A DNA stretch of 64,000 bases from Bacteroidales bacterium. Lineage in GTDB: Bacteria > Bacteroidota > Bacteroidia > Bacteroidales > UBA1715. A program made the translations under genes and the position numbers. This document shows, one piece after another, positions 1 to 9,341 of the stretch; position 1 is the first letter of the stretch, and the number at the start of each line of letters is the position of its first letter. The stretch covers positions 75,909 to 139,908 of the forward strand of contig JAFXAU010000003.1 in assembly GCA_017516865.1 (NCBI GenBank), given 5' to 3'. The notes beneath the pieces are model-generated. The model searched no databases and was not told where the DNA came from. It saw only the letters and a program-made list of their open reading frames with translations.

Positions 1-1458
1 GGCTCGCCATTTAGCGTATATGACGAAAAAGCGTTCAAAGTTGACCTAACCGACATTCGTGGCAAATACCCAATCCTCGGCATTTGCTATGGTGCACAAT
101 TTATGGCTCAAACCTACGGTGGAAAGGTTGAATCGGCTGGAACTCGCGAATATGGTCGTGCAAATCTTTCATCGTTCGACAAGTCTAATCCATTGTTACA
201 AGGTTTCGACGAAAATTCTCAGGTTTGGATGTCACACGGTGACACAATTACCAAACTGCCAGATAATTGCAAAAAGATTGCATCAACAAGCAAGGTTGAA
301 TTTGCCGCATATCAGTTCGAAGGTGAAAAAGTCTGGGGCGTACAGTTCCATCCCGAAGTATTCCACTCGGTGCAAGGTTCTTTGTTATTGAAAAACTTCG
401 TAGTAAATATATGTGGCGGTCATCAGACGTGGAGCCCTGCTTCGTTCGTAGAAACTACCGTTGCCGAATTAAAGACACAAATTGGTAACGACCGTGTGAT
501 TCTTGGTTTGAGCGGCGGTGTGGATTCTTCTGTTGCTGCAGTTTTGCTTAACAAGGCCATTGGTAAAAATCTGACGTGTATTTTCGTTGACCACGGAATG
601 TTGCGTAAAAATGAGTTCAAAAACGTGCTCCACGACTACGAATGTCTTGGTTTGAACGTGATTGGCGTTGACGCAAGCGAGAAATTCTTCAAGAAACTTG
701 AAGGCGTAACCGAACCAGAACGCAAACGTAAAATCATCGGTGCCGGGTTCATTGACGTTTTCGACGCCGAAGCACAAAAAATCACCGACGCAAAATGGTT
801 GGCACAAGGCACCATCTACCCTGACCGCATTGAAAGTCTGAGCATTACGGGTATGGTTATCAAGAGTCACCACAACGTGGGCGGTTTGCCAGAAAAAATG
901 CACCTAAAACTTTGTGAGCCACTGAAATGGTTGTTCAAGGACGAAGTTCGCCGCGTCGGCCGTCAGCTTGGTATGCCAGAACATTTGATTACTCGTCACC
1001 CATTCCCTGGTCCGGGTTTGGCTGTAAGAATCTTGGGCGACATCAGCCCTGACAAAGTACGTATATTGCAAGATGCCGACGATATTTTCATTCAAGGCCT
1101 CCGCGACTGGAAAGTGAAACTATCGGGCGAAGAAGCCCGTAAGGTGCTTGCCGCTGGCGTTCCAGCAAATATGACGAACGGAGAAATCGAAGTTTCGCTC
1201 TACGATCAGATTTGGCAGGCAGGCGTTATCTTGTTGCCAATCAAGAGCGTGGGCGTTATGGGCGACGAACGTACCTACGAACGTGCCGTTGCACTCCGTG
1301 CCGTAACCAGCACCGATGCAATGACGGCAGACTGGGCACATCTCCCCTACGATTTTATGGCAAAAGTTTCGAACGACATCATAAATAAGGTAAAAGGTGT
1401 GAACCGCGTCTGCTACGACATTTCGTCGAAACCGCCTTCAACAATTGAATGGGAATAA
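1..1458 (+). CDS. guaA: GMP synthase (glutamine-hydrolysing), 5' end missing
   Basis: The product amidates XMP to GMP in purine synthesis, in the cytoplasm. The frame is open from base 1, so roughly the first 25-30 residues lie outside the window. The N-terminal class I glutamine amidotransferase shows its nucleophile Cys in GICYGAQ (Cys codon at 85-87) and the catalytic His in QFHPEV. The ATP-pyrophosphatase domain follows with the P-loop SGGVDSS, and the dimerisation domain ends in KPPSTIEWE, the family's usual C-terminus. Some 485 codons are visible, as expected for a full-length enzyme of about 510 residues. There is no sign of damage. The DUF4491 gene starts 18 bases downstream on the same strand. 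Confidence 0.97.
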   Translation, partial: GSPFSVYDEKAFKVDLTDIRGKYPILGICYGAQFMAQTYGGKVESAGTREYGRANLSSFDKSNPLLQGFDENSQVWMSHGDTITKLPDNCKKIASTSKVEFAAYQFEGEKVWGVQFHPEVFHSVQGSLLLKNFVVNICGGHQTWSPASFVETTVAELKTQIGNDRVILGLSGGVDSSVAAVLLNKAIGKNLTCIFVDHGMLRKNEFKNVLHDYECLGLNVIGVDASEKFFKKLEGVTEPERKRKIIGAGFIDVFDAEAQKITDAKWLAQGTIYPDRIESLSITGMVIKSHHNVGGLPEKMHLKLCEPLKWLFKDEVRRVGRQLGMPEHLITRHPFPGPGLAVRILGDISPDKVRILQDADDIFIQGLRDWKVKLSGEEARKVLAAGVPANMTNGEIEVSLYDQIWQAGVILLPIKSVGVMGDERTYERAVALRAVTSTDAMTADWAHLPYDFMAKVSNDIINKVKGVNRVCYDISSKPPSTIEWE

Positions 1459-1476
1459 TCTGAAAACGAGCATTTT

Positions 1477-1779
1477 ATGAATTTTACAGGAATCATCATC
1501 GCCATTTGCACGTTTCTCACAATCGGCATTTGGCATCCTATTGTCATCAAAGCGGAATATCGTTGGGGAACGCACTGCTGGTGGACATTTCTTATTATAG
1601 GTATAGTATGCATAATCGGTGCTTTGTTCATTGAAAGCACAATAATTTCGGCAGTCGTCGGTGTGTTTGGTGCATCGGCACTGTGGGGAATCGGCGAACT
1701 TTTCACGCAGAAAAAGCGTGTGGAACGAGGCTGGTTTCCGATGAATCCCAAACGGGCACACGAATACAAGAAGCAATAG
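1477..1779 (+). CDS. DUF4491 family small membrane protein
   Basis: A 100-residue protein with about three hydrophobic helices (residues 3-20, 33-50 and 53-75) and a basic C-terminal tail containing KKRVERGWFPxNPKR. I recognise this as the DUF4491 pattern, common in Bacteroidales. Its function is unknown; it is probably an inner-membrane protein. It lies between guaA and an antiporter with short gaps (18 and 8 bases), so cotranscription is likely. The family call rests on recalled similarity. Confidence 0.8.
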   Translation: MNFTGIIIAICTFLTIGIWHPIVIKAEYRWGTHCWWTFLIIGIVCIIGALFIESTIISAVVGVFGASALWGIGELFTQKKRVERGWFPMNPKRAHEYKKQ

Positions 1780-1787
1780 TTTTTGTA

Positions 1788-3284
1788 ATGCAAGTCGAAG
1801 GTATATTACTGATTATTTCTTTGCTATTTTTCGTCAGCATTATTGCCGACAAGGCAGGATATAAATTTGGAGTACCTTCGTTGTTATTGTTTCTGGCAGT
1901 CGGAATGATTTTTGGCTGCGACGGACTCGGCATTCAGTTCGACAACATTGAAATTGCACAGGCAGTCGGCACCATCGCATTGTGCGTCATCCTTTTTTCA
2001 GGTGGACTTGACACTAAAATCGACGACATAAAACCCGTGTTGCAACAAGGAATCGTGCTTTCAACCCTCGGCGTTTTTTTGACGGCGCTATTTACCGGTT
2101 TGGCAATCTGGTGGATTTTAGGATTGACGCAGGAAGCAATAGGATTCGGATTAGCAACCTCACTCCTCCTTGGAGCGACAATGTCATCGACCGATTCGGC
2201 ATCGGTTTTCTCTATCTTACGAGCCAAAGGATTGCGATTGAAAAACAACCTGAAACCAATGCTGGAATTGGAAAGCGGTAGTAACGACCCTATGGCTTAC
2301 GTACTGACAATCACGTTGTTAAATATAGTTCAATCCAACGAAGACCCAAATTACATTCTTGCAATACTCAAAGTCGTCACGCAACTCATAATCGGTGGAA
2401 TTATGGGATATGCTATGGGCAAACTCATCTTATTCTTAATCAATAAGTTAAACATAGAAAACGATTCGCTCTATCCTATTTTAGTCCTTTCAAGTTGCAT
2501 CTTCATTTTCTCGGCGACGTATTTCCTGCACGGCAATTGCTACTTGGCTGTCTATATTGGCGGACTGATTATGGGAAACAACAAAATCGTACATAAAAAA
2601 TCTACCATCAAATTCTTTGACGGTCTCACGTGGCTCTTCCAACTGATTATGTTCTTGATTCTGGGACTGCTTGTAAGACCTCACGAACTGATTCCAGTAA
2701 TCATTCCAGGTCTGATTGTCAGTTTTCTTATGATTTTTGTGACACGACCTCTATCGGTGTTTTTGTGCCTTCTCCCCTTCAAACGAATGCAAAACCGAGA
2801 CAAAATGTTTGTTTCGTGGGTTGGTCTGCGTGGAGCCACGCCGATTATTTTCGCCATTTTAAGTTTGAAAGCCGACATTCCCAATGCGAACGTGTTATTT
2901 AACATTGTTTTCTTCTGCACACTTGTATCTTTAATACTTCAAGGCACATCGCTCCCTCGTGTTGCAAAATATTTGCACGTCATTGGAAATTCCAAAAGAC
3001 TCCGAGAACCGCAAAATTTCGAAATTGACCTTCCCGAAGAAATCAAATCAGGAGCGACAGAAATTATCATTACCAAACCTATGCTTCAGAACGGTTCACG
3101 TCTGATGGATATTGGATTACCAGAAAAGACATTGGCGATCATGGTAAAACGCGATTCGGGCTACTTTATTCCGACAGGGAAAACCATTTTAAAGGAAAAC
3201 GACCATCTGCTTGTAATTACCGACAACACGGAAATACTTGTAGACACATGGCAGACCGATGTCACCGACGACGAAACGAATTGA
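1788..3284 (+). CDS. K+/H+ antiporter, NhaP2 (CPA1) type with C-terminal TrkA-C domain
   Basis: A 498-residue inner-membrane cation/proton antiporter. About 12 hydrophobic segments span residues 1-390, including the SSTDSAS and ESGSNDP motifs, whose Asp residues are typical of the ion site in CPA1 exchangers. A cytosolic RCK_C/TrkA-C module of about 80 residues follows and probably binds a regulatory ligand. The open frame extends further upstream, but the ATG at 1788 lies 8 bases after the DUF4491 stop and begins directly with the first membrane helix, so I chose it. The 3' end faces rlmN, one base away. Family members export K+ or Na+; the ion cannot be told from sequence. Confidence 0.9.
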   Translation: MQVEGILLIISLLFFVSIIADKAGYKFGVPSLLLFLAVGMIFGCDGLGIQFDNIEIAQAVGTIALCVILFSGGLDTKIDDIKPVLQQGIVLSTLGVFLTALFTGLAIWWILGLTQEAIGFGLATSLLLGATMSSTDSASVFSILRAKGLRLKNNLKPMLELESGSNDPMAYVLTITLLNIVQSNEDPNYILAILKVVTQLIIGGIMGYAMGKLILFLINKLNIENDSLYPILVLSSCIFIFSATYFLHGNCYLAVYIGGLIMGNNKIVHKKSTIKFFDGLTWLFQLIMFLILGLLVRPHELIPVIIPGLIVSFLMIFVTRPLSVFLCLLPFKRMQNRDKMFVSWVGLRGATPIIFAILSLKADIPNANVLFNIVFFCTLVSLILQGTSLPRVAKYLHVIGNSKRLREPQNFEIDLPEEIKSGATEIIITKPMLQNGSRLMDIGLPEKTLAIMVKRDSGYFIPTGKTILKENDHLLVITDNTEILVDTWQTDVTDDETN

Positions 3285-3285
3285 T

Positions 3286-4323
3286 TTATCGACGTTTTGC
3301 CGCAAGTTGTCCGCATGCCGCAGCAATGTCACGTCCTTTGGAATAGCGTACATTCACAATCAAATTCAAACCTTTCAAAAAGTTTACAAACTGGTCTGCT
3401 GTCTGTCTGTCTGATTTTTGGTATGGAGACATTTCGTGTGGATTGAACTCTATCACATTGATTTTCACAGGGAAACGCTTCGTAAATTCAGCTAAGTCAC
3501 GTGCATGTTGAATAGAATCATTTATTCCGTTCAACAACATATATTCAATAGTGATTCTCCCCCCCGTCTTTTCGTGAAAATACGCTAATGCGTCGCTCAA
3601 TTTTGCCAAAGGGTTCGTTTTATTTATAGGCATCAATTGGCTACGCAACATATCTTTCGGAGCATGGAGCGAAACAGCCAAATTACATGGGAATCCGTCG
3701 TTGGCAAGTTTAATGATTTGTTTAATAACGCCGGCTGTCGACAATGTGATACGTGACGGCGCCATTCCAACTGCGTTCGGTTCCGTCAAACGCGAAATCG
3801 AAGCCATCACTGCGTCGTAATTCATCAACGGCTCCCCCATTCCCATGTAGACAATATTCGAAATGCCGTTCCCTGTTGTCTTTCGCGCTTCGGCATCCAT
3901 ATAGAAAAACTGGTCGGTAATTTCTCCAACAGAAAGATTTCGTGTGAAACCCAACGCACCAGTCGCACAGAACGTACATTGAAGTCCGCAGCCAACTTGC
4001 GAAGAAATACAAGCCGTCATTCTATCTTTTGCAGGAATCAACACTCCTTCTACGATTTTTCCATCGGAAAGAGAAAAACCGAATTTCATGGAACCATCGG
4101 AACTTTTATGGTTGGTAACAGACTTAATAGTCTGACAATAAAAGTGTTCCGACAATGTATCTCGTAACGACTGCGATAGATTTGTCATCTGTTCGAAAGA
4201 ACGTACACGTTTTTGCCACAACCACTGATACACTTGCGTGGCACGGAATTTCTTTTCCCCAAACTGCATCATTGCAGTCACCAATTCGTCGAACGACAAC
4301 GATAAAATATCCTGTTTCTGCAT
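3286..4323 (-). CDS. rlmN: Dual-specificity 23S rRNA A2503 / tRNA A37 C2-methyltransferase
   Basis: A radical-SAM enzyme that methylates carbon 2 of A2503 in 23S rRNA and of A37 in some tRNAs. The 345-residue length is normal. The [4Fe-4S]/SAM motif CX3CX2C is at Cys112, Cys116 and Cys119 (CGLQCTFC), and the second mechanistic Cys is in the C-terminal ACGQL. The first 90 residues match the family's N-terminal accessory region (YQWLWQKR). It is a stand-alone gene, convergent with the antiporter and separated from the next minus-strand gene by a terminator. Confidence 0.97.
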   Translation of the reverse strand: MQKQDILSLSFDELVTAMMQFGEKKFRATQVYQWLWQKRVRSFEQMTNLSQSLRDTLSEHFYCQTIKSVTNHKSSDGSMKFGFSLSDGKIVEGVLIPAKDRMTACISSQVGCGLQCTFCATGALGFTRNLSVGEITDQFFYMDAEARKTTGNGISNIVYMGMGEPLMNYDAVMASISRLTEPNAVGMAPSRITLSTAGVIKQIIKLANDGFPCNLAVSLHAPKDMLRSQLMPINKTNPLAKLSDALAYFHEKTGGRITIEYMLLNGINDSIQHARDLAEFTKRFPVKINVIEFNPHEMSPYQKSDRQTADQFVNFLKGLNLIVNVRYSKGRDIAAACGQLAAKRR

Positions 4324-4341
4324 TGTAATAATTTGATGTGC

Positions 4342-4379
4342 AAAAATAAAAAAGGCATTGTCGTTTTAACAATGCCTTT
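4342..4379 (-). terminator. Rho-independent terminator of the 4402-4902 gene
   Basis: An 11-bp perfect stem (4351-4361 with 4369-4379, arms AAAGGCATTGT and ACAATGCCTTT) surrounds a 7-base loop. On the minus strand it is followed by a T-rich run (complement of 4342-4350). It lies 22 bases past the stop of the secreted protein gene and insulates rlmN. Confidence 0.9.
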
Positions 4380-4401
4380 CATATTTTTCTATTAAAAAAT
4401 G

Positions 4402-4902
4402 TTAGAAACCAGTTTTTGGTGTACTCATTTCTTCGATACGAACGCCCACGCAACCTTGGTTGATGTTCTTAGAAATCAAGCCTGTTGTGTTTGCAGCAGC
4501 TTTTTGTGCAGAATCTTCAGGTATTTCGATTGAAATCTTAATCTGACGGCTTTGTACAACAGTGAATTCAAATTCTTTCACATAATTAAAATCTTTGTTG
4601 TCGTAAAGCAATTCTTCTGTTTCGTAATCAATCAATCTCATGTGAACTGTAGAACCAAGAGCCGACTCATCTGAACAAACCGAAATTCTATAATCCTTAC
4701 CTTGATAAATTGTGATTCTAAATTCTGACGATTGTCCTTTACGCATTGTTGCACTTCTCGAATCATTCGACATGTGGTATCCAGTCGTGTTAGCTGATGG
4801 ACATTTGGTCTTATGAAAATCGAGACAATTGTTCTGTGCTGAAACGCTGACAGCCATCAAACTTGCTACTGCCAATGCTAAAATCTTACTAATTCTTTTC
4901 AT
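4402..4902 (-). CDS. Secreted protein of unknown function
   Basis: A 166-residue protein. It has a clear signal peptide: a basic start (MKRISK), a hydrophobic core, and probable cleavage after VSAQ near residue 23. The mature part is mostly predicted beta structure with four cysteines. I do not recognise a named family, although similar short secreted proteins occur in Bacteroidales. It is monocistronic: it has its own terminator downstream and a TAnnTTTG-type element at 4926-4933 upstream. It is probably periplasmic or outer-membrane associated. Confidence 0.75.
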   Translation of the reverse strand: MKRISKILALAVASLMAVSVSAQNNCLDFHKTKCPSANTTGYHMSNDSRSATMRKGQSSEFRITIYQGKDYRISVCSDESALGSTVHMRLIDYETEELLYDNKDFNYVKEFEFTVVQSRQIKISIEIPEDSAQKAAANTTGLISKNINQGCVGVRIEEMSTPKTGF

Positions 4903-4925
4903 TTTCCTTCAATTTTTAAGTGCTC

Positions 4926-4933
4926 CAAATTTA
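4926..4933 (-). promoter_or_regulatory. Putative -7 element for the 4402-4902 gene
   Basis: On the minus strand this reads TAAATTTG, matching the Bacteroidota -7 consensus TAnnTTTG, 23 bases upstream of the ATG. The -33 box is weak (ATTG about 15 bases further up). Confidence 0.45.
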
Positions 4934-4996
4934 GTTATTTTTTTAATGCAATGAGCCGTGAAAGCCCAAATATATTAACATATTTATAACAAAGCC

Positions 4997-5323
4997 TTAA
5001 TTTACCACCATGTCTGTCAACTTTGTTTTTCCCAACTCTTCGTTTATTCGTTTGATAATCTCCGATTTATGAAGAATGAGTTCATTTTTTATCGCAGCTG
5101 AATTTACCGAGACATATAAAACTTTGTATTTCACTGCCATTGCTGTAACTGCCCGTGCGAGAATTGGTCCGACAATCTCCTTCCACTTCTGTTTGATGGA
5201 AAACTCTTCCATCTTTTGAACTATAGAAGGATGAATTCTTATCTCTCCCTCCGCAACAGGTCTTTTCCCTGTGTTTTTCGTATTGTTCATTACGGAACTC
5301 AACGATGAAGAAATTGTTTTCAT
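4997..5323 (-). CDS. DUF721 (DciA-like) protein
   Basis: A 108-residue protein with the DUF721 signature: a WKEIVG motif, then a stretch of short strands with LYVSVNSAA and KNEL, and a C-terminal helix. In other bacteria DUF721/DciA proteins help load the replicative helicase; whether the short Bacteroidota forms do so is inference. Its ATG overlaps the stop of the upstream M48 peptidase gene (ATGA at 5320-5323), so the two are translationally coupled. It is the last gene of the minus-strand run 8854 to 4997. Confidence 0.8.
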   Translation of the reverse strand: MKTISSSLSSVMNNTKNTGKRPVAEGEIRIHPSIVQKMEEFSIKQKWKEIVGPILARAVTAMAVKYKVLYVSVNSAAIKNELILHKSEIIKRINEELGKTKLTDMVVN

Positions 5324-6576
5324 ACCTTTTCATTTTTAAGTTTTCGTAATGCCACTATCCTTTGATAGAGCGTCGGATGAGAGTAATAACAAAAAACGTA
5401 CCACGAATGTGGCGTTAGGTTTGAAAGGCTCTGTTTGCTGAGTTTCTTCAAAGCGTTCTCCAACTCTTCCGGCGAATAATTTTCGCCTGAAAATTCATCA
5501 GCCTGATATTCATTACGACGTGAAAATGCATTTATTGCCAAACTGACAAAAAATGAAATTGGCGTAAACAAAATACTAAAAACATAGAATGACGCATAAC
5601 TTTTTTCTGGCGAATATTCTATGTCCAAAACTTCGGTAAATGCAGGTTGAGAAAGGAACAAACCGAACAAAAACAAAATAACGCCCATCTGTAAGATTGA
5701 TGCGGCAAGCATCATGAGCGTATGTTTCTTTTTATAATGTCCGATTTCGTGAGCTAGTACCGCAACAATTTCGGGAATTGTCAATTCTTTTATTAATGTA
5801 TCAAACAATACTATACGTTTTTTGCTACCCAACCCGCTAAAGTACGCATTTGCTTTGGTGGAACGTTTTGAGCCATCTATTACATATATATTATCCAATT
5901 CAAACCCCGCTTTCTTACTAAATGAAAAAATTGCATCCTTCAATTCTCCATCTTCGAGCGGAGTTTGCTTGTTGAACAACGGAACAAACAGAGTAGAATA
6001 AAACATGTTGATGAACACTAATATTATTGAAATGGCTACCCATGCAATTATCCAAAAATTCTGTCCGAAATACGAAATCAACGCTAACAGTCCAGCCAAA
6101 ATTCCACCACCAAGCACCGCCGTAATCAGCCACGATTTTAGTTTATCAGCAATGAACAACGATTTTGTCATTTTGTTGAAGCCGAATTTTTCTTCAATAA
6201 CAAATGTATTGTACCATTCAAACGGAGTAGAAAGAATGTCGGAAGCCCAGAACAAGATTCCAAAGAAAAGCAGACCGGCAAGTATCGGATTTTCCACAAA
6301 TCCTGTAATCCAATTATCCAACAATCCGTATATACCGCAAAAAAACATTACCATTATCAGGATAAACCCAGCCGTGCTGCTCCAAAATCCAATTCTGCTC
6401 TTTGCCTGTTCATAGCGTTGCTGTTTTTCGTAAGTTTCGGCATCGTACAAATCGGCGAGTTCCGACGGAACAGGAGCCCCGCGACGTGTGCCATTCAAAT
6501 AATCCAACACACATTCCAATACATAATCAACAACAATTATTGCTATAATAATCCAAAATAACACCGTTACATTCAT
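5320..6576 (-). CDS. M48 family (STE24/CAAX-prenyl-protease type) membrane zinc peptidase
   Basis: A 418-residue integral-membrane metalloprotease. The zinc motif HEIGH has its histidines at residues 276 and 280 and the catalytic Glu at 277. The third zinc ligand is probably the Glu of RNEYQADEF, near residue 355. Several membrane helices lie on both sides of the motif, as in Ste24p. Bacterial members act in membrane protein quality control; prenyl processing is not expected. The gene starts 1 base after the antiporter stop and overlaps DUF721 by 4 bases, so the three form one operon. Confidence 0.92.
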   Translation of the reverse strand: MNVTVLFWIIIAIIVVDYVLECVLDYLNGTRRGAPVPSELADLYDAETYEKQQRYEQAKSRIGFWSSTAGFILIMVMFFCGIYGLLDNWITGFVENPILAGLLFFGILFWASDILSTPFEWYNTFVIEEKFGFNKMTKSLFIADKLKSWLITAVLGGGILAGLLALISYFGQNFWIIAWVAISIILVFINMFYSTLFVPLFNKQTPLEDGELKDAIFSFSKKAGFELDNIYVIDGSKRSTKANAYFSGLGSKKRIVLFDTLIKELTIPEIVAVLAHEIGHYKKKHTLMMLAASILQMGVILFLFGLFLSQPAFTEVLDIEYSPEKSYASFYVFSILFTPISFFVSLAINAFSRRNEYQADEFSGENYSPEELENALKKLSKQSLSNLTPHSWYVFCYYSHPTLYQRIVALRKLKNEKV

Positions 6577-6577
6577 C

Positions 6578-8854
6578 TTATTCTATTTTTATGTTTTTAC
6601 TCAATCTGTGAGAGTGCAGCGTCATAAAATCATACAACTGCTGGCGGTTTCCAACTATCCACACCAAATCGCCCGCTTCGAACGTCATTGTATAATGAGG
6701 ATTCATCACCGACTTTCCTCCCCGTTCAATACCAATCACCAAGCAATGTACGCTGTCTTTCAGCCCAGACTGTTGAATACTTTTGCCACAAAGATACGAT
6801 TGTTCTTCAATAAAAATTGACTCCAACGTTATTTCCGATTTCGGCATATTCTGCACATTTTTATTCTCCACCTCAAGTGCCGACGAAAATGCATATATCT
6901 GTTCGTCATTTCCTAAAACGACCAAAACATCCTGTGGATAGACAATCTCGTCGGCTTCGGGTATGTCAATTTCCATTGAGCCACGCACAATTTTCACAAC
7001 AATCACGCCATACTGCTGCTTTATTCCTGTATCCAACAATGTTTTGCCAATAAAATGAGAATTGACGGGCATTTTAATTTCTGCAAGGTGAATATTACGG
7101 TCAATGAGTTTCGTCTCGAAGCTATGTTTGAGCGAATTATTTTCCTCGTCCTCCTCTTTCACATTCAAATTATTGACAAATCGGCGTTCTATCTTATTAT
7201 ATCCTCGCAATAAATGTCGCGACAAGGCAATTGAAACAAACACGGCAAATGCCACCAAAATTTCCAATCGCTGCGACATGCTAAACATTTTGGCAAGGAC
7301 AGTACAAATAAAAAACAATGCCAATCCAGATTGAAACAAGACAAGACAAATCAGTCCGCCTTTGTTAAAATGATTTTGGTTCCATAGTTTTTGAAACAAC
7401 TCCACATTTCCTTTATTCAACAACATGACACGCAAAAACGGCGCCATTGCGACTAACGCAATCAAGCCCGAAATAATCTTCACCCATTGCTCAGGCACGA
7501 TTTTTATCAACAGCGGACTAATGAAATTAAACACAACAACGTGAATCGTCAACATTATTACGCTATAGATTATATCACGCCCCATTGTCTTCTTTAGCAA
7601 CGACTTCCAGTCCGTTTCCTTGTTCAACAATCGAGTTCCTTGCGATATTTTGTCTATTTTATCCAATATATTTTTGGGTGCGTCTTTTTGTATCTTGTTA
7701 TATAACGGTTCTGCCAGACGGATAAAATATGGCGTAGTAAACGTCGTAATGACCGACACGGCCACAATAATCGGATAAATTTGTGGACTGATGACATTCA
7801 TCGACACACCGACCGATGCGATGATAAAAGCAAATTCTCCAATTTGTGCCAGACTCATACCCGATTGTACTGCAATCTTCAAATTCTGTCCCGACAACAA
7901 GACGCCCATTCCCGAAAAAATCGGTTTAAACACCAATACCACTAACGTGATGAGCAAGATTGTTCCCCAATGTTCCAACAAAATATTCGGATCGACCAAC
8001 ATGCCGACCGAAACGAAAAACACTGCCCCAAAGAAATCTTTCAAACCTTTTATCAAATGTTCAATTCGTGCACCTTCGATTGTTTCGGACAAAATTGAGC
8101 CCATCATAAATGCACCCAATGCAGCCGAAAAGCCAACGCTTACAGCAAACACGACCATACCCAGACACAATCCCAATGAAATAATGAGCAGCATTTCGTC
8201 TGTTATAAGATTACGAATTCGTTTGAAAAACGACGGCAGAATGAATATTCCCACAAGGAACCACAGCACCATGAAAAAGCCCAATTTGAAGAAACTTTCA
8301 ATCATTTCCATGCCGTCGAACTGCTGACTTACAGCAATAGTTGGAAGTAACACCATCATAAGGATGGCGACAATATCTTCTACCACAAGCGTTCCGAACA
8401 CCAATCCGGCAAACTTCTGCCCCTTCACATTTAAATCGTCAAATGCCTTGATGATGATTGTGGTTGACGACATTGATAACATTCCTCCCAAAAACAGACT
8501 TTCGACATTTCCCCACCCGACAATTTTCCCAAATATAAAACCTATCGTCAGCATGGAAATAACCTCGGTAAAAGCCGTAATGAACGCCGAAGCCCCGACG
8601 TTCACCAATTTTTTTATATTGAATTCGAGACCTAAAGCAAACAATAGAAAGATTACACCAATATCTGCCCACGTTGAAATGCCCGTCTTATCGGAAACCG
8701 AAGGCAACAAATCAATATACGGTCCCGCAATGATACCGACAACGATATATCCCAAAACCAACGGCTGCTTCATTTTTTTGAACAAAAGCGTAATGATTCC
8801 CGCCATTACAAGAATCAACGCCAAGTCGGTAACCAAAGCAGGCAGATGGGACAC
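6578..8854 (-). CDS. CPA2 family cation/proton antiporter with tandem TrkA-C domains, GTG start
   Basis: A 758-residue protein with a Kef/KefB-like exchanger domain of about 12-13 helices (residues 5-390; motif FLLFALGLEF near residue 70). Further membrane segments lie around residues 430-570, followed by two RCK_C/TrkA-C modules (roughly 585-660 and 670-750). No Rossmann RCK_N domain is evident. The start codon is GTG at 8852-8854: there is no in-frame ATG before an upstream stop, and the next ATG would remove part of the first helix. It probably exports K+ or Na+ at the inner membrane and heads the operon with the M48 peptidase and DUF721. Confidence 0.88.
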   Translation of the reverse strand: MSHLPALVTDLALILVMAGIITLLFKKMKQPLVLGYIVVGIIAGPYIDLLPSVSDKTGISTWADIGVIFLLFALGLEFNIKKLVNVGASAFITAFTEVISMLTIGFIFGKIVGWGNVESLFLGGMLSMSSTTIIIKAFDDLNVKGQKFAGLVFGTLVVEDIVAILMMVLLPTIAVSQQFDGMEMIESFFKLGFFMVLWFLVGIFILPSFFKRIRNLITDEMLLIISLGLCLGMVVFAVSVGFSAALGAFMMGSILSETIEGARIEHLIKGLKDFFGAVFFVSVGMLVDPNILLEHWGTILLITLVVLVFKPIFSGMGVLLSGQNLKIAVQSGMSLAQIGEFAFIIASVGVSMNVISPQIYPIIVAVSVITTFTTPYFIRLAEPLYNKIQKDAPKNILDKIDKISQGTRLLNKETDWKSLLKKTMGRDIIYSVIMLTIHVVVFNFISPLLIKIVPEQWVKIISGLIALVAMAPFLRVMLLNKGNVELFQKLWNQNHFNKGGLICLVLFQSGLALFFICTVLAKMFSMSQRLEILVAFAVFVSIALSRHLLRGYNKIERRFVNNLNVKEEDEENNSLKHSFETKLIDRNIHLAEIKMPVNSHFIGKTLLDTGIKQQYGVIVVKIVRGSMEIDIPEADEIVYPQDVLVVLGNDEQIYAFSSALEVENKNVQNMPKSEITLESIFIEEQSYLCGKSIQQSGLKDSVHCLVIGIERGGKSVMNPHYTMTFEAGDLVWIVGNRQQLYDFMTLHSHRLSKNIKIE

Positions 8855-8863
8855 GTTGTTTGG

Positions 8864-8900
8864 GTTATGAGTTATGAATTATGAGTTAAAAGCTATGAGT
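8864..8900. repeat. Degenerate heptad repeat (TTATGAn type)
   Basis: Between the antiporter start and the 8990 gene lie about five 7-base units: GTTATGA, GTTATGA, ATTATGA, GTTAAAA, GCTATGA. Related arrays occur at four other junctions in the window. Confidence 0.7.
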
Positions 8901-8925
8901 GTGCACATCATAACATTTAATTCTA

Positions 8926-8966
8926 AAACGACGAGAGGACTAATTCGTTACAATCAATCCTCTCGC
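8926..8966 (-). terminator. Probable terminator of the 8990-9259 gene
   Basis: An 8-bp stem (8932-8939 CGAGAGGA with 8958-8965 TCCTCTCG) with an 18-base loop lies 24 bases past the stop. On the minus strand it is followed by TTTTAGAATT. The long loop and short T run make it weaker than the other terminators here. Confidence 0.6.
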
Positions 8967-8989
8967 CGATATAATCTCAATGTAGATGA

Positions 8990-9259
8990 TTACTTTTGTG
9001 AATCGTTCAAACGAGTTAAAATGTCACTCATTTTTGCCAAATAGTTCGTAAACAAACCATCATAAAATTTCTTGTATGAAATTTTATCATCTAGTTTATA
9101 CGCATAGCGAGTGTCGTTGTACAATTCAACTGCTTCATCTATCATTTTTTCTGCCGCCTCAGCTTTTTCAGGGAAGAAATCAGCTGTGAACGCACATTCG
9201 TCTACCACTGTTACAAAGATGTCGTCTACATCTTTCTTAAAATCTCTTTTCTTTGCCAT
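8990..9259 (-). CDS. Small conserved helical protein, function unknown
   Basis: An 89-residue, charged, apparently all-helical protein with no signal peptide or membrane segment, starting MAKKRDFKKDVDD. I recall similar short MAKK-type proteins across Bacteroidales, all unnamed. It is monocistronic: it has a hairpin downstream and a TATTTTTG -7-like element at 9282-9289 (minus strand), 23 bases before the ATG. Expression therefore looks intended, but no role can be assigned. Confidence 0.7.
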   Translation of the reverse strand: MAKKRDFKKDVDDIFVTVVDECAFTADFFPEKAEAAEKMIDEAVELYNDTRYAYKLDDKISYKKFYDGLFTNYLAKMSDILTRLNDSQK

Positions 9260-9281
9260 AATTTCTTAATTTTTCGTTTTT

Positions 9282-9289
9282 CAAAAATA
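9282..9289 (-). promoter_or_regulatory. Putative -7 element for the 8990-9259 gene
   Basis: The minus-strand TATTTTTG fits the Bacteroidota TAnnTTTG consensus at a plausible distance from the ATG. I see no convincing -33 box. Confidence 0.45.
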
Positions 9290-9341
9290 CAATAATTTAG
9301 AAATTTCTTACTTGTATTTTCAAGCAGTTACAAACAAGTTA

